Assembly: GCF_013401515.1 (NCBI RefSeq)
Contig: NZ_CP058529.1
Span: 2,418,001-2,482,000, forward strand
Reading direction: 5' to 3'
Length of the DNA stretch: 64,000 nucleotides
From: Halorarum halophilum
GTDB taxonomy: Archaea; Halobacteriota; Halobacteria; Halobacteriales; Haloferacaceae
Part shown: in pieces, positions 41,771 to 51,096 of the stretch
Position numbering within the stretch: position 1 is the first letter of the stretch
Layout: each line of letters starts with the position of its first letter
Translations under genes and position numbers: made by a program
Notes under the pieces: model-generated
What the model was told of the DNA's origin: nothing
The model's input: only the letters and a program-made list of their open reading frames with translations
The model's database searches: none

Positions 41771-44055
41771 ACGACCTCGATCCGGTACTCGATCTCCGCC
41801 TCGCCGGGCGGGCCGAACACGCCCACCGGCACGGTCGTCTCGTCGCCGAGGTACAGCGACTTCTCGTGCATCTCCACGCCGTTCGCGGTCACCCGGATCC
41901 CCGCGCGGGCGCCGCCGCCGACGTTGCGCACGGTCACCTCGCGCATGTCGTTCTCGCCGACGCCGATCGAGTCGGGGAAGGAGCCCCACTCCACCACGGC
42001 CCGGGGGAGCGCCTTCGCCTGCCGGACCACGCGTTCGGCGACGCCCTCCGAGAGGCCGGCGTTCGTGAGTTCCGACACGCCGGCGTCGACGACGTCCGCG
42101 GGGGAGGTGATGCCGCCCGCGGCGAGGTTCTCCGCGCGGCTCGAACCGACGCCCTCGACGGCCGTCAGCCCGACCGCGTCCGCGGGGACGCCGTGCTCGA
42201 CCCTGGCCTCGACGCGGGCTGCGAGGTTCGCGGCGCGCGGGCCGGCGAACTCGTCGAGGAACTCGCCGAGCGCGGCCAGCAGGCGGAGCGCGTTTTGTCG
42301 GATGACCCAGGCGTCCGAGCGGAGGTCCGAGGGCGTGGTTCCCTCGACGGCGGCCCGGAGGATGGCCAGCACCTTGCGGTTCCCACCCTCCAGGTCTGTC
42401 GAGACGTCCGAGAGCACGCGGTCCACGGCGTCCCGCTCGGACGAGCGCGCGGACACGGAGTCGAACTCGCGGGCGCCGGCGACGGCCCGGAGGATCCCGG
42501 CCTCGTCGATGGTCTCCTGCCGGGCCAACTCGCGGAACCGCTCGGCGGTGTCGAGGCGCATGTAGTACTTCGAGGTGAGGCGCCCGAGCGCCGTGCCGGC
42601 GACCGCGAGCGACTCGTCGGTCTCGACGAACCCCCGCGTGACGAGCGAGTCGAGCGTGTCGCGCACGCGGTCGCGGATGCCCTCGAAGCCGTACTCGTCG
42701 GGCTTCGACCGGGCGCGGACGTAGTAGAACGTCGTCTCCAGCCAGTCCATCACGTCGTCGAGGCCGGTGATGGTGCCGAGCGCGATCTCGGCGTTCAGGT
42801 GCGAGTCCACCTCGGCGGCGAGCCGCGACTCGATGTCCTTCCCCTCCCGCAGGAGGCGCCGGTACTTGTCCGCGTCCGCGCGGTCGCAGACGACCCAGCC
42901 GTAGCCGACGTCGTCGTAGCCGGGCCGGCCGGCGCGGCCGAGCATCTGGAGCACGTCGAGTTCCGAGATGTCCACCTCGCCCTCCAATGGGTCGTGGTGT
43001 TTCGTGTCGCGGATGACGACGCAGCGGGCCGGGAGGTTCACGCCCCAGGCGAGCGTCGAGGTGGAGAAGAGGAGCTGGATCTTCCCCTGTTTGAACCACT
43101 CCTCCACCTTGTCGCGGTCGTTCTTCGAGAGCCCGGCGTGGTGGAACGCGACGCCGTCCGGGACGGACTGGCGGAGCGTGTCGTTGTTGAGGTCCTTCGC
43201 CTCGGTGTGGAAGTCGTAGTCGCCGCGGGCGCCCATCGGCACGTCCCGCTCGGCCACCTCGTCGCGGGCCTTCTTCGCGGCCATGACGGTGTCCTGCCGG
43301 GAGGAGACGAAGACGAGCGACTGGCCGTCGTCGCGGATGTGCGGCTCCGCGAGGTCAAGGGCGCGGTACAGGCGGCGGTACTTGTCGGCGAACGTGTTGT
43401 CGCCGTGGGTGTACGTCTTGACGCCGGTTTCGAGGTCGACCGGGCGGTACTCGTCGCCGAACTCGAACGTGGTCTCGGGCGGCGCGTCGAGCCACTCGGC
43501 GACGTCCTCGACGTTCGGCATCGTCGCCGAGAGGGCGATGATCCGGGGGTCACACAGCCGGCGCAGCCGGGATATGGTGACCTCGAGGACGGCGCCGCGC
43601 TTCTCCGAGTCGAGCAGGTGGACCTCGTCGATGACGCAACAGTCCACGTCGGTGACGAAGCCGTAGCGAGCCGACTCGTGCTTTCGCGTCGCGGAGTCGG
43701 CCTTCTCGGGCGTCATCACGAGGATGTCCGCGCGCTCGGCGCGCCGGGGGTTGAGGTCCCGCTCGCCGGTGACGACGTAGACGGAGTAGCCGAGCGACTC
43801 GAAGCGGTCCCACTCGGCCTCCTTCTCGTTGGTCAGCGCGCGGAGGGGGGCGATGAAGAGGGCCGTCCCGCCCTCGCGCAGCGTCTCGCAGATGGCGAGT
43901 TCGGCGAGGGCGGTCTTGCCCGAGGCGGTGGGCGCGGCGGCGACGACGTTCTCGTCGGACTCGAGCAGGCCGGGCAGCGCCTCCCGCTGCATCCGGTTGA
44001 ACTCCTCGAAGCCGAAGGCGTCGGCGAACTCGGGGATGGCGTCTGCGACCTTCAT
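41713..44055 (-). CDS. Ski2-like superfamily 2 helicase (Hel308 paralogue)
   Basis: A 780-residue helicase. Motif I is APTASGKTALAEL (near residue 41), motif II IDEVHLLDSEKRG, motif III SATMPN and motif VI LQMLGRAGRPG. A winged helix and ratchet-like helices follow, then an HhH module (GLTAVEGVGSSRAENLAAGG). Unlike Hel308 it ends in a beta-rich CARDB-like domain of about 85 residues (REVTVRNVGGGARAGIRVTA ...). Role inferred to be in RNA or DNA unwinding during repair. ATG 44055. Confidence 0.9.
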   Translation of the reverse strand: MKVADAIPEFADAFGFEEFNRMQREALPGLLESDENVVAAAPTASGKTALAELAICETLREGGTALFIAPLRALTNEKEAEWDRFESLGYSVYVVTGERDLNPRRAERADILVMTPEKADSATRKHESARYGFVTDVDCCVIDEVHLLDSEKRGAVLEVTISRLRRLCDPRIIALSATMPNVEDVAEWLDAPPETTFEFGDEYRPVDLETGVKTYTHGDNTFADKYRRLYRALDLAEPHIRDDGQSLVFVSSRQDTVMAAKKARDEVAERDVPMGARGDYDFHTEAKDLNNDTLRQSVPDGVAFHHAGLSKNDRDKVEEWFKQGKIQLLFSTSTLAWGVNLPARCVVIRDTKHHDPLEGEVDISELDVLQMLGRAGRPGYDDVGYGWVVCDRADADKYRRLLREGKDIESRLAAEVDSHLNAEIALGTITGLDDVMDWLETTFYYVRARSKPDEYGFEGIRDRVRDTLDSLVTRGFVETDESLAVAGTALGRLTSKYYMRLDTAERFRELARQETIDEAGILRAVAGAREFDSVSARSSERDAVDRVLSDVSTDLEGGNRKVLAILRAAVEGTTPSDLRSDAWVIRQNALRLLAALGEFLDEFAGPRAANLAARVEARVEHGVPADAVGLTAVEGVGSSRAENLAAGGITSPADVVDAGVSELTNAGLSEGVAERVVRQAKALPRAVVEWGSFPDSIGVGENDMREVTVRNVGGGARAGIRVTANGVEMHEKSLYLGDETTVPVGVFGPPGEAEIEYRIEVVYPELPLLPEADARTVSID

Positions 44056-44542
44056 TTGATGAATGTTCGACTTCTGGGCCGGTCCACGGGGACCGGCCCG
44101 AGGGCTGTGTAGTTGTCGGGGGGGTTTCGCGGATAGGTGTTTCCTTCCGTGTGCGGGTTGCCGTGATTTGGATCCGATTCGTGTTCGGTAGGTGTGGAAT
44201 CGTCGTCGGCGCCGGATGGGGTGTCGAGCGTAGGGCTCCCGTAGTGGGGACCGTGAAAGCCCCCGGGGCTCTCGGGTCGCGCGGCACGCTCTGCGCTCCT
44301 CGCTCCCTGCGGTCGCTCGCGGTCGCGCCCGCCGCATCCCCTCGACCGTCGGTCGGCGAGCGCCACGGGGGCTTCCGCGCTCGTCACGACGGTAGTAGCG
44401 GTGACGATATCGACACCGACAGAGTTGCAGATCGACGGGCTGGCGGCGTCCATGGACGCAACCGCGGTACTCCGACCGTCTTCACCCGTGTCAACACACG
44501 CGGATTCCCGCAATTTTTGTAACAGCGCGACGACCCGAGGCC
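44056..44542. other. 487-base gene-free spacer with repeat copy D
   Basis: No supported protein lies between the helicase and threonine dehydratase genes. It holds a divergent copy of the dispersed element (44248-44378) and an AT-rich CAATTTTTGTAAC at 44510-44523 that could be the promoter region of ilvA. Confidence 0.65.
44248..44378. repeat. dispersed stem-loop element, copy D (divergent)
   Basis: Left flank GACCGTGAAAGCCCCCGG; the core is reversed (minus strand CCGCAGGGAGCGAGGAGCGC). The right end is CACGGGGGCTTCC, an inverted relative of the left flank rather than the CCCCTTTCAGTCCC flank of the other copies. Confidence 0.6.
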
Positions 44543-45763
44543 ATGACCGACGCCGTCGATATCACCGCCATCCGGGCGGCGCGCGAACGGTTCGACCCCG
44601 ACATCGTCCGCGAGACGCCCGTCGAGCGCTCGCGCTCGCTCTCCGAGCGCGCCGGCGCGGACGTGCGCCTCAAGATGGAGCACCTCCAGCGAACCGGCTC
44701 GTTCAAGACCCGCGGCGCCTCGAACAAGCTCTCCCGGGTCGCCGAGGCCGGCGAGGCCGAGCGCGTCGTCGCCGCCAGCGCGGGCAACCACGCCCAGGGC
44801 GTCGCGCTCGCGGCCGCCCACGAGGGCATCCCCGCGACGATCGTCATGCCGCGGAACGCCCCGCAGATGAAGGTGAACGCCACACGGGGCTACGGCGCGG
44901 AGGTCGTCCTCCACGGCGGGGAGTTCCAGGAGGCGCTCGCGCGCGCCGAGGAACTGGCCGAGGAGCCGGGGAGCCTCTTCGTCCACGCCTACGACGACCC
45001 GGACATCGTCGCCGGCCAGGGAACCCTCGGGCTCGAGATCGCCGAGCAGGTGCCCGACGTGGACACCGTGGTCGTCCCCATCGGCGGCGGCGGGCTCATC
45101 TCCGGCGTCGCAACTGCGCTGGCCGCCGTCGCGCCCGAGGTCCGCGTCGTCGGGGTGCAAGCCGAGGAGGCCGCCACGGTCCCGCAGAGCCTCGACAAGG
45201 GTGAACCGGTCGGGATCGCGGAGACGCGAACCATCGCGGACGGCATCGCAACAGGCGCCATCTCCGGGCTCACCTACGACCACATCGAGGCGCACGTCGA
45301 CGAGGTCGTCACCGTCAGCGACGACGAGATTTCCGACGCCATCCTCACGCTGCTCCAGCGCGCGAAACAGCTCGTCGAGGGCGCCGGCGCCACCTCCGTC
45401 GCGGGGATGCTCTCGCCGGACGTGGATGTGGCGGGCGAGACGGTCGTCCCGCTGCTCGGCGGCGGCAACATCGACATGTCGCTGCTGCAGACGGTGCTCA
45501 CCCACGCGATGACCGACCGCGAGCAGCTCCTCCACCTGCGGGTCCGCATCGACGACGAGCCGGGTGAGATGGCGAGCCTCTCGGACCGCATCGCCGCGCA
45601 GGGTGCCAACATTCGCCACGTCCGGCACGACCGCGCGGTCGACGACCTCCGCGTCGGCGAGGCGTACCTCGTCTTCCGCGTCGTCACCAGCGGCCGCGAG
45701 CACGCGAACCAGGTGCTCTCGGCCGTGCGCGAGGGGGGCTACGAGGTCGAGCGAGTGAACTGA
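44543..45763 (+). CDS. ilvA: threonine dehydratase with C-terminal ACT domain
   Basis: A PLP enzyme turning threonine into 2-oxobutyrate, for isoleucine synthesis or threonine breakdown. The PLP lysine is in LQRTGSFKTRGA (near residue 55), SAGNHAQGVALAA is the substrate loop, and PIGGGGLISG is the phosphate-binding glycine loop. Residues about 325-406 form an ACT domain (LRVRIDDEPGEMASLSDRI). At 406 residues it resembles the ACT-bearing TdcB/IlvA type; which role prevails is not settled. Confidence 0.92.
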   Translation: MTDAVDITAIRAARERFDPDIVRETPVERSRSLSERAGADVRLKMEHLQRTGSFKTRGASNKLSRVAEAGEAERVVAASAGNHAQGVALAAAHEGIPATIVMPRNAPQMKVNATRGYGAEVVLHGGEFQEALARAEELAEEPGSLFVHAYDDPDIVAGQGTLGLEIAEQVPDVDTVVVPIGGGGLISGVATALAAVAPEVRVVGVQAEEAATVPQSLDKGEPVGIAETRTIADGIATGAISGLTYDHIEAHVDEVVTVSDDEISDAILTLLQRAKQLVEGAGATSVAGMLSPDVDVAGETVVPLLGGGNIDMSLLQTVLTHAMTDREQLLHLRVRIDDEPGEMASLSDRIAAQGANIRHVRHDRAVDDLRVGEAYLVFRVVTSGREHANQVLSAVREGGYEVERVN

Positions 45764-45820
45764 ACGGACGCCGAGCGCTCGGATTCGTAATTGGTACTAC
45801 TCACCGTGGTAACTTCCCTC

Positions 45821-45844
45821 GTTCCACCCGAAACAGGGGGGTAG
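45821..45844 (+). promoter_or_regulatory. isolated ORB-like site
   Basis: GTTCCACCCGAAACAGGGGG is close to the origin boxes but has CA in place of GA after the GAAAC core. It lies about 33 kb from the origin, in the spacer between ilvA and the DUF460 gene. Confidence 0.5.
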
Positions 45845-46011
45845 AGAACTGTTGGATCGGGAGAATTCTTGCGCCGCCGTCATGCGTTCGTGAGCTGTTC
45901 GCACCCTCGGTTCGACAGCGGGGTCTCTAGTCTGCTACTAACCGTTTCTCTCGGGGCTGTACGGGGTCAACTGGCCGTTCTCCGGAATCGTTCGCGCCCG
46001 CTATCGCTCGC

Positions 46012-47979
46012 TCACTCGACCCCGCTCGCCCGATGCTCGGAGATGATCTCGTCGACCATGTCGACGGTCTGCTGGCGCTCGCGCTCTACCGCCCGGTCGT
46101 GCCAGTCGTCGATCAGCGCCTCGACGTCGCTCTCGCGGGCGACGGCCAGTTCGTCCACCTCCTGGGTCCCCACGTCGTCGGCCGGCCCGACCGGGATCTC
46201 GTGCTCGAACAGCACCTCGTCGGCGACGTCCGAGAGCCCGCCGGTCCGGAGCACCGCCCTGGGCTCGGTTTCGGCGAGCAGTTCCGCGGTCGCGCGGCCG
46301 GCACCCGAGGCGTCGCGGAGGAGGACCACGTCGCCCGCGGCGAGCCCGAACGACTCCTGCGCGTGCTCGATGGCGGACTTGGTGAACTGCTCGACCACCT
46401 TCACCGGGACGAGGTCGCGGCCCTCGGCCACGTCCGCGAAGTTGTCGTGGTCGAGCTTCCAGAGCGCCTTCAGTCGGTCGAGTTTCCCCTCCAGCTCCTC
46501 GGCCTCCTCCCTGGCCTCGTCGCGCTCGCGCTCCAGCCGGTCGTTCTCGCGACGGAGGCGCGTCACCTCGCGGTCCCGCCGAGCCTCGCGTCGCTCCTCG
46601 CGCCTGGCGTCGGTGAGTTCGGCCTCCATCTCCTCGATCTCGTCGTCCTTCGCGTCGAGGTCGTCCTTCAGGTCGTCCGCGTGGTCCTGGAGGCGGTCGA
46701 CTCGGGCCTCGAGGTCGCGGATGCGCTTCTCCTCCTCGGTGAGTTCGCGCGGCTCGTGGCCCGACTCCTCCTCGTTCTCCTCCGGCTCGTCGGTGAGCTT
46801 CCGGAGCGCGGCCTCCACCGACAGCCCGCCGGCGACGACGCGGGCGATGACCTCGCCGCGCTCCACCCCGGCGGGCGTCTTGCGCGTGATGCGCTCGAAC
46901 TGGTCCTCGTGGGCGTCGAACGCGTACAGCGCCGCGGCGAGCGCGTCCCGCTCGTGGTCGTTCTCGTAGGCGACGTCCTCGGTCCGCTGGAGCTTGTCGT
47001 CCACCGGCAGGTCGCGGTCGGGCGCCCAGCCGGCGGCGTCGAACGAGCGCCGGAACTTCTCGACCGTCTCGGGCATCGGGTGCACGTCGGCGGCGACGAC
47101 GACGGGCCGGCCGCGCTCGACGAGCCACTCGATGACCTCCGCCGTGTCGGCGGTCCTGGTCGAGAGGGTGTCGAGCACGTTGCCGTCGAGGTCGAGGATG
47201 GCGGCCGCGGTCGTCGTCCCGGGGTCGATGCCGACGATGACGTGGTCCCGGCGCTTGGCCAGCGGCTCGAACTCCACGCCGTCGCGGCGCTCCTGCTCGA
47301 TCTCGACCCGGGTGTCGCCCGAGCGGTTGCGCGAGACGGGGATGTCCTGCGGGGGTGCCTCGACGGTGAAGACGGCGTTGCCGTAGCCGCCGTACTTCTC
47401 CTTCACCTCCATCTCGTACTCCAGTTTCGCCTCCTTGAGCGTGGATTCGACCTCGCGGGCGCGCCGCTTCACGTTACCGTGGATGCGGCGGGTGAACCGG
47501 TCCTCGCTCCACCCGCCCTTTCCGGTCGACCGGCCGCGCGAGACCTTGACGGTCGTCGTGTCGGCGAACGCGCGCACCGCGTAGCCGACGTTCGCGGCCG
47601 CGAGCCGCGCCGCTGCCTCGGCCTCTTTCATCGGGTCCTTGCCGTACGGGACGCCGTGGCGGGACGCGACCCGCGAGAGGGGTTCGGGCCGCTCGGCGCC
47701 GGTCACCTGCACGAGTGTCGTCTCGGCGGGGAGCGCGCGGAGGAAGTGGACGAGGGCGTCCTTGTCCTCGGCCAGTTCGTACATGTTGTCGGTCGCGACC
47801 AGCGCCGGCCCCTCGGCGTCGATGAGCCGGCGGAGCTTCCGGTGGCTCACCACGTCGCGTTCCAGCGTTTCACCGTCGAAGGTGACCAGGGCGTAGGAGG
47901 GCGCGTCGCCCCGGATGTCACCGCTCTGCACGTCGACTCCGTAGACGAGGGAGTCGAGCACGCTCGTCCGGGCGTTCAC
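46012..47979 (-). CDS. DUF460 protein with RNase H-like domains and coiled coil
   Basis: A 655-residue protein. An N-terminal domain (VYGVDVQSGD ... YALVTFDGETLERDVVSHRK) and a second RNase H-like domain (IVGIDPGTTTAAAILDLDGN, residues about 255-375) both show the acidic first-strand pattern of RuvC/RNase H folds. A long charged coiled coil spans about 425-515 (RIRDLEARVDRLQDHADDLK and on). A C-terminal domain ends in TVDMVDEIISEHR. DUF460 proteins are predicted nucleases; the activity is unknown. The start is GTG 47979. Confidence 0.85.
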   Translation of the reverse strand: MNARTSVLDSLVYGVDVQSGDIRGDAPSYALVTFDGETLERDVVSHRKLRRLIDAEGPALVATDNMYELAEDKDALVHFLRALPAETTLVQVTGAERPEPLSRVASRHGVPYGKDPMKEAEAAARLAAANVGYAVRAFADTTTVKVSRGRSTGKGGWSEDRFTRRIHGNVKRRAREVESTLKEAKLEYEMEVKEKYGGYGNAVFTVEAPPQDIPVSRNRSGDTRVEIEQERRDGVEFEPLAKRRDHVIVGIDPGTTTAAAILDLDGNVLDTLSTRTADTAEVIEWLVERGRPVVVAADVHPMPETVEKFRRSFDAAGWAPDRDLPVDDKLQRTEDVAYENDHERDALAAALYAFDAHEDQFERITRKTPAGVERGEVIARVVAGGLSVEAALRKLTDEPEENEEESGHEPRELTEEEKRIRDLEARVDRLQDHADDLKDDLDAKDDEIEEMEAELTDARREERREARRDREVTRLRRENDRLERERDEAREEAEELEGKLDRLKALWKLDHDNFADVAEGRDLVPVKVVEQFTKSAIEHAQESFGLAAGDVVLLRDASGAGRATAELLAETEPRAVLRTGGLSDVADEVLFEHEIPVGPADDVGTQEVDELAVARESDVEALIDDWHDRAVERERQQTVDMVDEIISEHRASGVE

Positions 47980-48095
47980 GCCCTCTCGTTGGCGGTTCGG
48001 GGCTAAAAAGGCCCCGCCGGAACCGACCGCCGACGGCGAGGACCGGGGGCGTCCCGACCCGGTAGCTCCGCTGCGCGAAACGGGTCAGTCCTTCC

Positions 48096-49046
48096 TCAGC
48101 CGTCCGCGTCGGGGAACGGCACCTCCACCTCGTCGCCGTCGTCGGGGACGAACACCTGACCGTCGAATCCCGACTCCGCGAACACCTCCTTCGCCTCGGA
48201 CTCCAGAAGCCCCGCGCGGGCCGCGTACCGCGAGGAGATGTGCGTCAGGGCCAGCCGTTTCGCGCCGGCCCGCCGGGCGATCTCGGCGGCCTCGACGGCC
48301 GTCGAGTGGGCCGTCTGGCGGGCGCGGTCAGCGTCGTCGCCCGCGAACGTCGCGTCGTGGACCAGCAGGTCGGCGTCGGCGGCGGCCTCGACGGTCGCCT
48401 CGACCGGACGGGTGTCGCCGGTGTAGACGACGGTTCGACCGGGTCGGGGCGGTCCCACGACCTCCTCGGGCCGGACGACCGTGCCGTCGTCCAGTTCGAC
48501 GGGCTCGCCGCCGTGGAGCTTCCCGTAGGCCGGGCCGGGCGGGATGTTCAGCTCCTCCTCGGCCTTCTCGCGGTCGAAGCGGCCCTTCCGGTCCGCCTCG
48601 GCGAGCACGAACCCCATCGAGGTCGTCCGGTGGTCGGTCTCGAACGTCCGGACCTGGTACTCCTCGCGGGCGAGCGCGACGTTCCCCGGGCGGACCTCGT
48701 CGATCCGGATCGGGAAGTTCGGGTCGTGACCGCCGGCGTGGACGAGCTGGCGGATGGTCCGCTTCGACCCCGGCGGGCCGTGGATGGCGAGCGCCTCCTC
48801 GCGGTCGTTGAAGTCGAGGCTCTGGACGAGCCCCGGCAGCCCGAGGATGTGATCGCCGTGGAGGTGCGTGAGGAAGACGTGCGAGAGGCCGAATCCGGTG
48901 CCGTACCGCATCATCTGCCGCTGGGTGCCCTCCCCGCAGTCGAACAGGAGCTCCTCGCCCTCGCAGTTGACGTGGATCGCGCTGGGGGCGCGCTCGACCG
49001 TCGGTACCGCGCCGCTCGTCCCGAGGAAGGTCACCCGCAGCGTCAT
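48096..49046 (-). CDS. rnz: ribonuclease Z
   Basis: A tRNA 3'-end endonuclease of the metallo-beta-lactamase superfamily, 316 residues. Features: MTLRVTFLGTSGAVPTVERA, FDCGEGTQRQM, the metal motif THLHGDHILGLPGLVQS, VYTGDTRPVEA and the later LVHDATF and LALTHISSRY His/Asp ligands. The region after THLHGDH contains the expected exosite segment (PGPAYGKLHGGEPVELDDG). It should cut after the discriminator of pre-tRNAs such as the CCA-less tRNA-Gln here. Confidence 0.95.
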   Translation of the reverse strand: MTLRVTFLGTSGAVPTVERAPSAIHVNCEGEELLFDCGEGTQRQMMRYGTGFGLSHVFLTHLHGDHILGLPGLVQSLDFNDREEALAIHGPPGSKRTIRQLVHAGGHDPNFPIRIDEVRPGNVALAREEYQVRTFETDHRTTSMGFVLAEADRKGRFDREKAEEELNIPPGPAYGKLHGGEPVELDDGTVVRPEEVVGPPRPGRTVVYTGDTRPVEATVEAAADADLLVHDATFAGDDADRARQTAHSTAVEAAEIARRAGAKRLALTHISSRYAARAGLLESEAKEVFAESGFDGQVFVPDDGDEVEVPFPDADG

Positions 49047-49249
49047 TGGCGGGAGTCGGGCGGCCCCCGGTGAAACGCTGTCGAAACGCCGTCGGCCCCT
49101 CGTCCGGCCCCCGCGTGCACGCTGCCATGACTGTCCCTTCTCGACCGTCTCCCCCGACCGTGACGCGGGCGTCGGGCCCCGTAGTACGTGGCAAGCGTCG
49201 GTATCGAACCTGTAACTACAGCTATCGGGTCGCGTCACCGACTCGCGTC

Positions 49250-50047
49250 ATGCCGGTCGTACAGTGCAATGGCGCGGGACTCTACTACGAGGATCTCGGA
49301 GACGGGCGTCCGATCGTCTTCCTCCACGGGATGGCGGCGGGTCTCCGCTACTTCGAGCCGCAGCTGACGGGACTCTCGGACGAGCACCGGACGGTGGCGT
49401 TCGATTTCAGGGGACAGGGCCGTTCGGAGAAGACGGAGCTAGGGCACACGCTGGCCCAGCACGCTCGCGATCTGCGTACCGTCCTCGAACGGCTCGACCT
49501 CGACGACGTCGTCGTTGTCGGCTGGTCGATGGGTGCGCTCGTCTCCTGGGACTACGTCGACCAGTTCGGAACGGACCGCATCCGGGCGCTGGTGGACGTC
49601 GACATGGAGCCGTCGCCGTTGCAACGGGAGGGCTACGACCACGGCACCTACACGGTCGAGGGGCTCAGGACGGCCCTCGTCGGAGTCCAGACCGACCCCG
49701 TGGGTCTCACCGAGGACCACATCGATGCCCTGCTGAAGGACTCTCCGTCCCGGGAGCTACGAACGATGATGCTCGACGAGGGTACCCGGACCCCGCCGCC
49801 GATCCAGGCCGCGATGCTCCTCGAACTGCTCCGGGACTACCGGGACGTGCTCCCGGACGTCGACGTCCCGACACTGGTGTGTGCCGGGGCGGACGAGAAG
49901 TGGCGGACGGTCGCGGCCGTCCGGTACGCCGCCGACCTCGTTCCGGACGCCCGGTTCGAGCGCTTCGAGGGGAGCGGCCATTGCCCCACGGTCGAGGAAC
50001 CCGAACGGTTCAATCGGGTGCTGACCGAGTTCGTGAACTCGCTGTAG
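49250..50047 (+). CDS. alpha/beta hydrolase
   Basis: A 265-residue hydrolase. The oxyanion region is VFLHGMAAGLRYFEPQL, the nucleophile elbow is VGWSMGALVSW (Ser near residue 95), the acid lies in LVCAGADEKWRT and the catalytic His in FEGSGHCPTVEEPERF. Family members include esterases, haloperoxidase-like and dienelactone-type hydrolases; the substrate is unknown. ATG 49250. Confidence 0.88.
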   Translation: MPVVQCNGAGLYYEDLGDGRPIVFLHGMAAGLRYFEPQLTGLSDEHRTVAFDFRGQGRSEKTELGHTLAQHARDLRTVLERLDLDDVVVVGWSMGALVSWDYVDQFGTDRIRALVDVDMEPSPLQREGYDHGTYTVEGLRTALVGVQTDPVGLTEDHIDALLKDSPSRELRTMMLDEGTRTPPPIQAAMLLELLRDYRDVLPDVDVPTLVCAGADEKWRTVAAVRYAADLVPDARFERFEGSGHCPTVEEPERFNRVLTEFVNSL

Positions 50048-50062
50048 GGGGGACGACGCTGG

Positions 50063-50668
50063 TCAGGACTCGGTACCGGTCGCCTCGTCGCCGGCGGAGC
50101 CACCGACCGTTTCGTTGTCGTCCGTGTTTCCGCCGGCCGCATCACCGCCGGCCGCGTCGCCCCCCGACACGCTCCGACCGGCGCCGGCGCTCCCGCCGGC
50201 GACGTCGGACGACGCGTAGTTCACGCCGACGTACTCGCCGTCGTGCAGCAGGACGAGGGTGTACTCGTCGGGGAGGGTCATGTTCGCGGCGAAGCGCGCC
50301 TCGGATCGGCCCGACTCGCAGGTCGCCTCGCTCTTCCCCGGAACCGTCTCTACCTCGAGGAGGTACGTCTCCGGCGCGATGCGATCGAAGCGGGCGTCGA
50401 GGCCGGCCTCGGGGGAGGGGACAGTGAGGTTCTCGCGGAGCGTGAGGTCGCTTCCCGAGTCGTTCGGGGTGCTCTCGGTTCGGTCGACCCTGCCGGGTTC
50501 GGTCGGGTCGACGCAGCCGACGGCGGTCGTTTCGAAGCTCTGGAGGGCGGATTCGGGCTGTTCGGAGAACGGGTCGTCGATGGCCACGGCCGTCGTGACG
50601 CCGCCGGCGGCGGCGCCGCCGACGAACGCGAGGAGGGCGACCGCGATCGTGGTGGTACGGGAGACCAT
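50063..50668 (-). CDS. secreted or membrane-anchored hypothetical protein
   Basis: A 201-residue protein with an N-terminal hydrophobic segment (TTTIAVALLAFVGGAAAGGV) acting as signal or anchor. The body has two cysteines (VGCVDP and ATCESG) and a strand-rich stretch (TYLLEVETVPGKSEATCESG, TLVLLHDGEYVGVNY); the tail is Gly/Ser/Asp-rich. No known function. Confidence 0.7.
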   Translation of the reverse strand: MVSRTTTIAVALLAFVGGAAAGGVTTAVAIDDPFSEQPESALQSFETTAVGCVDPTEPGRVDRTESTPNDSGSDLTLRENLTVPSPEAGLDARFDRIAPETYLLEVETVPGKSEATCESGRSEARFAANMTLPDEYTLVLLHDGEYVGVNYASSDVAGGSAGAGRSVSGGDAAGGDAAGGNTDDNETVGGSAGDEATGTES

Positions 50669-50730
50669 GCGTTCCCCCCGTCCACCCGCGGTACAATGGT
50701 TCTGTTGGATCCGTCAGCCATCGAAGGGGT

Positions 50731-50931
50731 TCACGGGTCGAGACGCCCGCAGACGCCGGCCTCGTTGCCGGCGCGTTCGACCCCCGATGCGAGCCGGCTC
50801 AGCTCCCACAGGGGGTCGTGGCCGGTCCCCTCCCGATGCTCCTCGATGCGGGACCGGGCCGCCGCGAGCGTCCCGAACGACTCCTCGAGCCCGCAGGTCG
50901 GACAGGTGACGGTCGCCTTGCGTTCCGTCAT
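50731..50931 (-). CDS. small zinc-finger protein
   Basis: A 66-residue protein with one C2H2-like finger: VTCPTCGLEESF followed by HREGTGHDPLWEL, so Cys-x2-Cys ... His-x5-His. Such small fingers are abundant in haloarchaea and mostly of unknown function. ATG 50931, 166 bases from the clamp-loader gene. Confidence 0.75.
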   Translation of the reverse strand: MTERKATVTCPTCGLEESFGTLAAARSRIEEHREGTGHDPLWELSRLASGVERAGNEAGVCGRLDP

Positions 50932-51096
50932 ATCTCGACGGAGGCGCGGCGGGACGATAATCCCGTTGCTCCGGTCGAAGCCCCGTCGCCCGTCCGGTTC
51001 GAAGGGGCCCCTCGTCTCGCCGTTTGCGTCGCCCGGTGGGTGTCTTCCGGGGCCGAACGGCCACGTTCATACCCCCCCGCCCACTACCGGGACCCA

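Noticed and set aside
40865-43099. Very long minus-strand open frame upstream of the zinc-finger gene
   Set aside because: Arg/Gly/Pro-rich translation typical of an out-of-phase reading; it is antisense to the HAD gene and out of frame with the helicase. GC-rich DNA lacks stop codons by chance.
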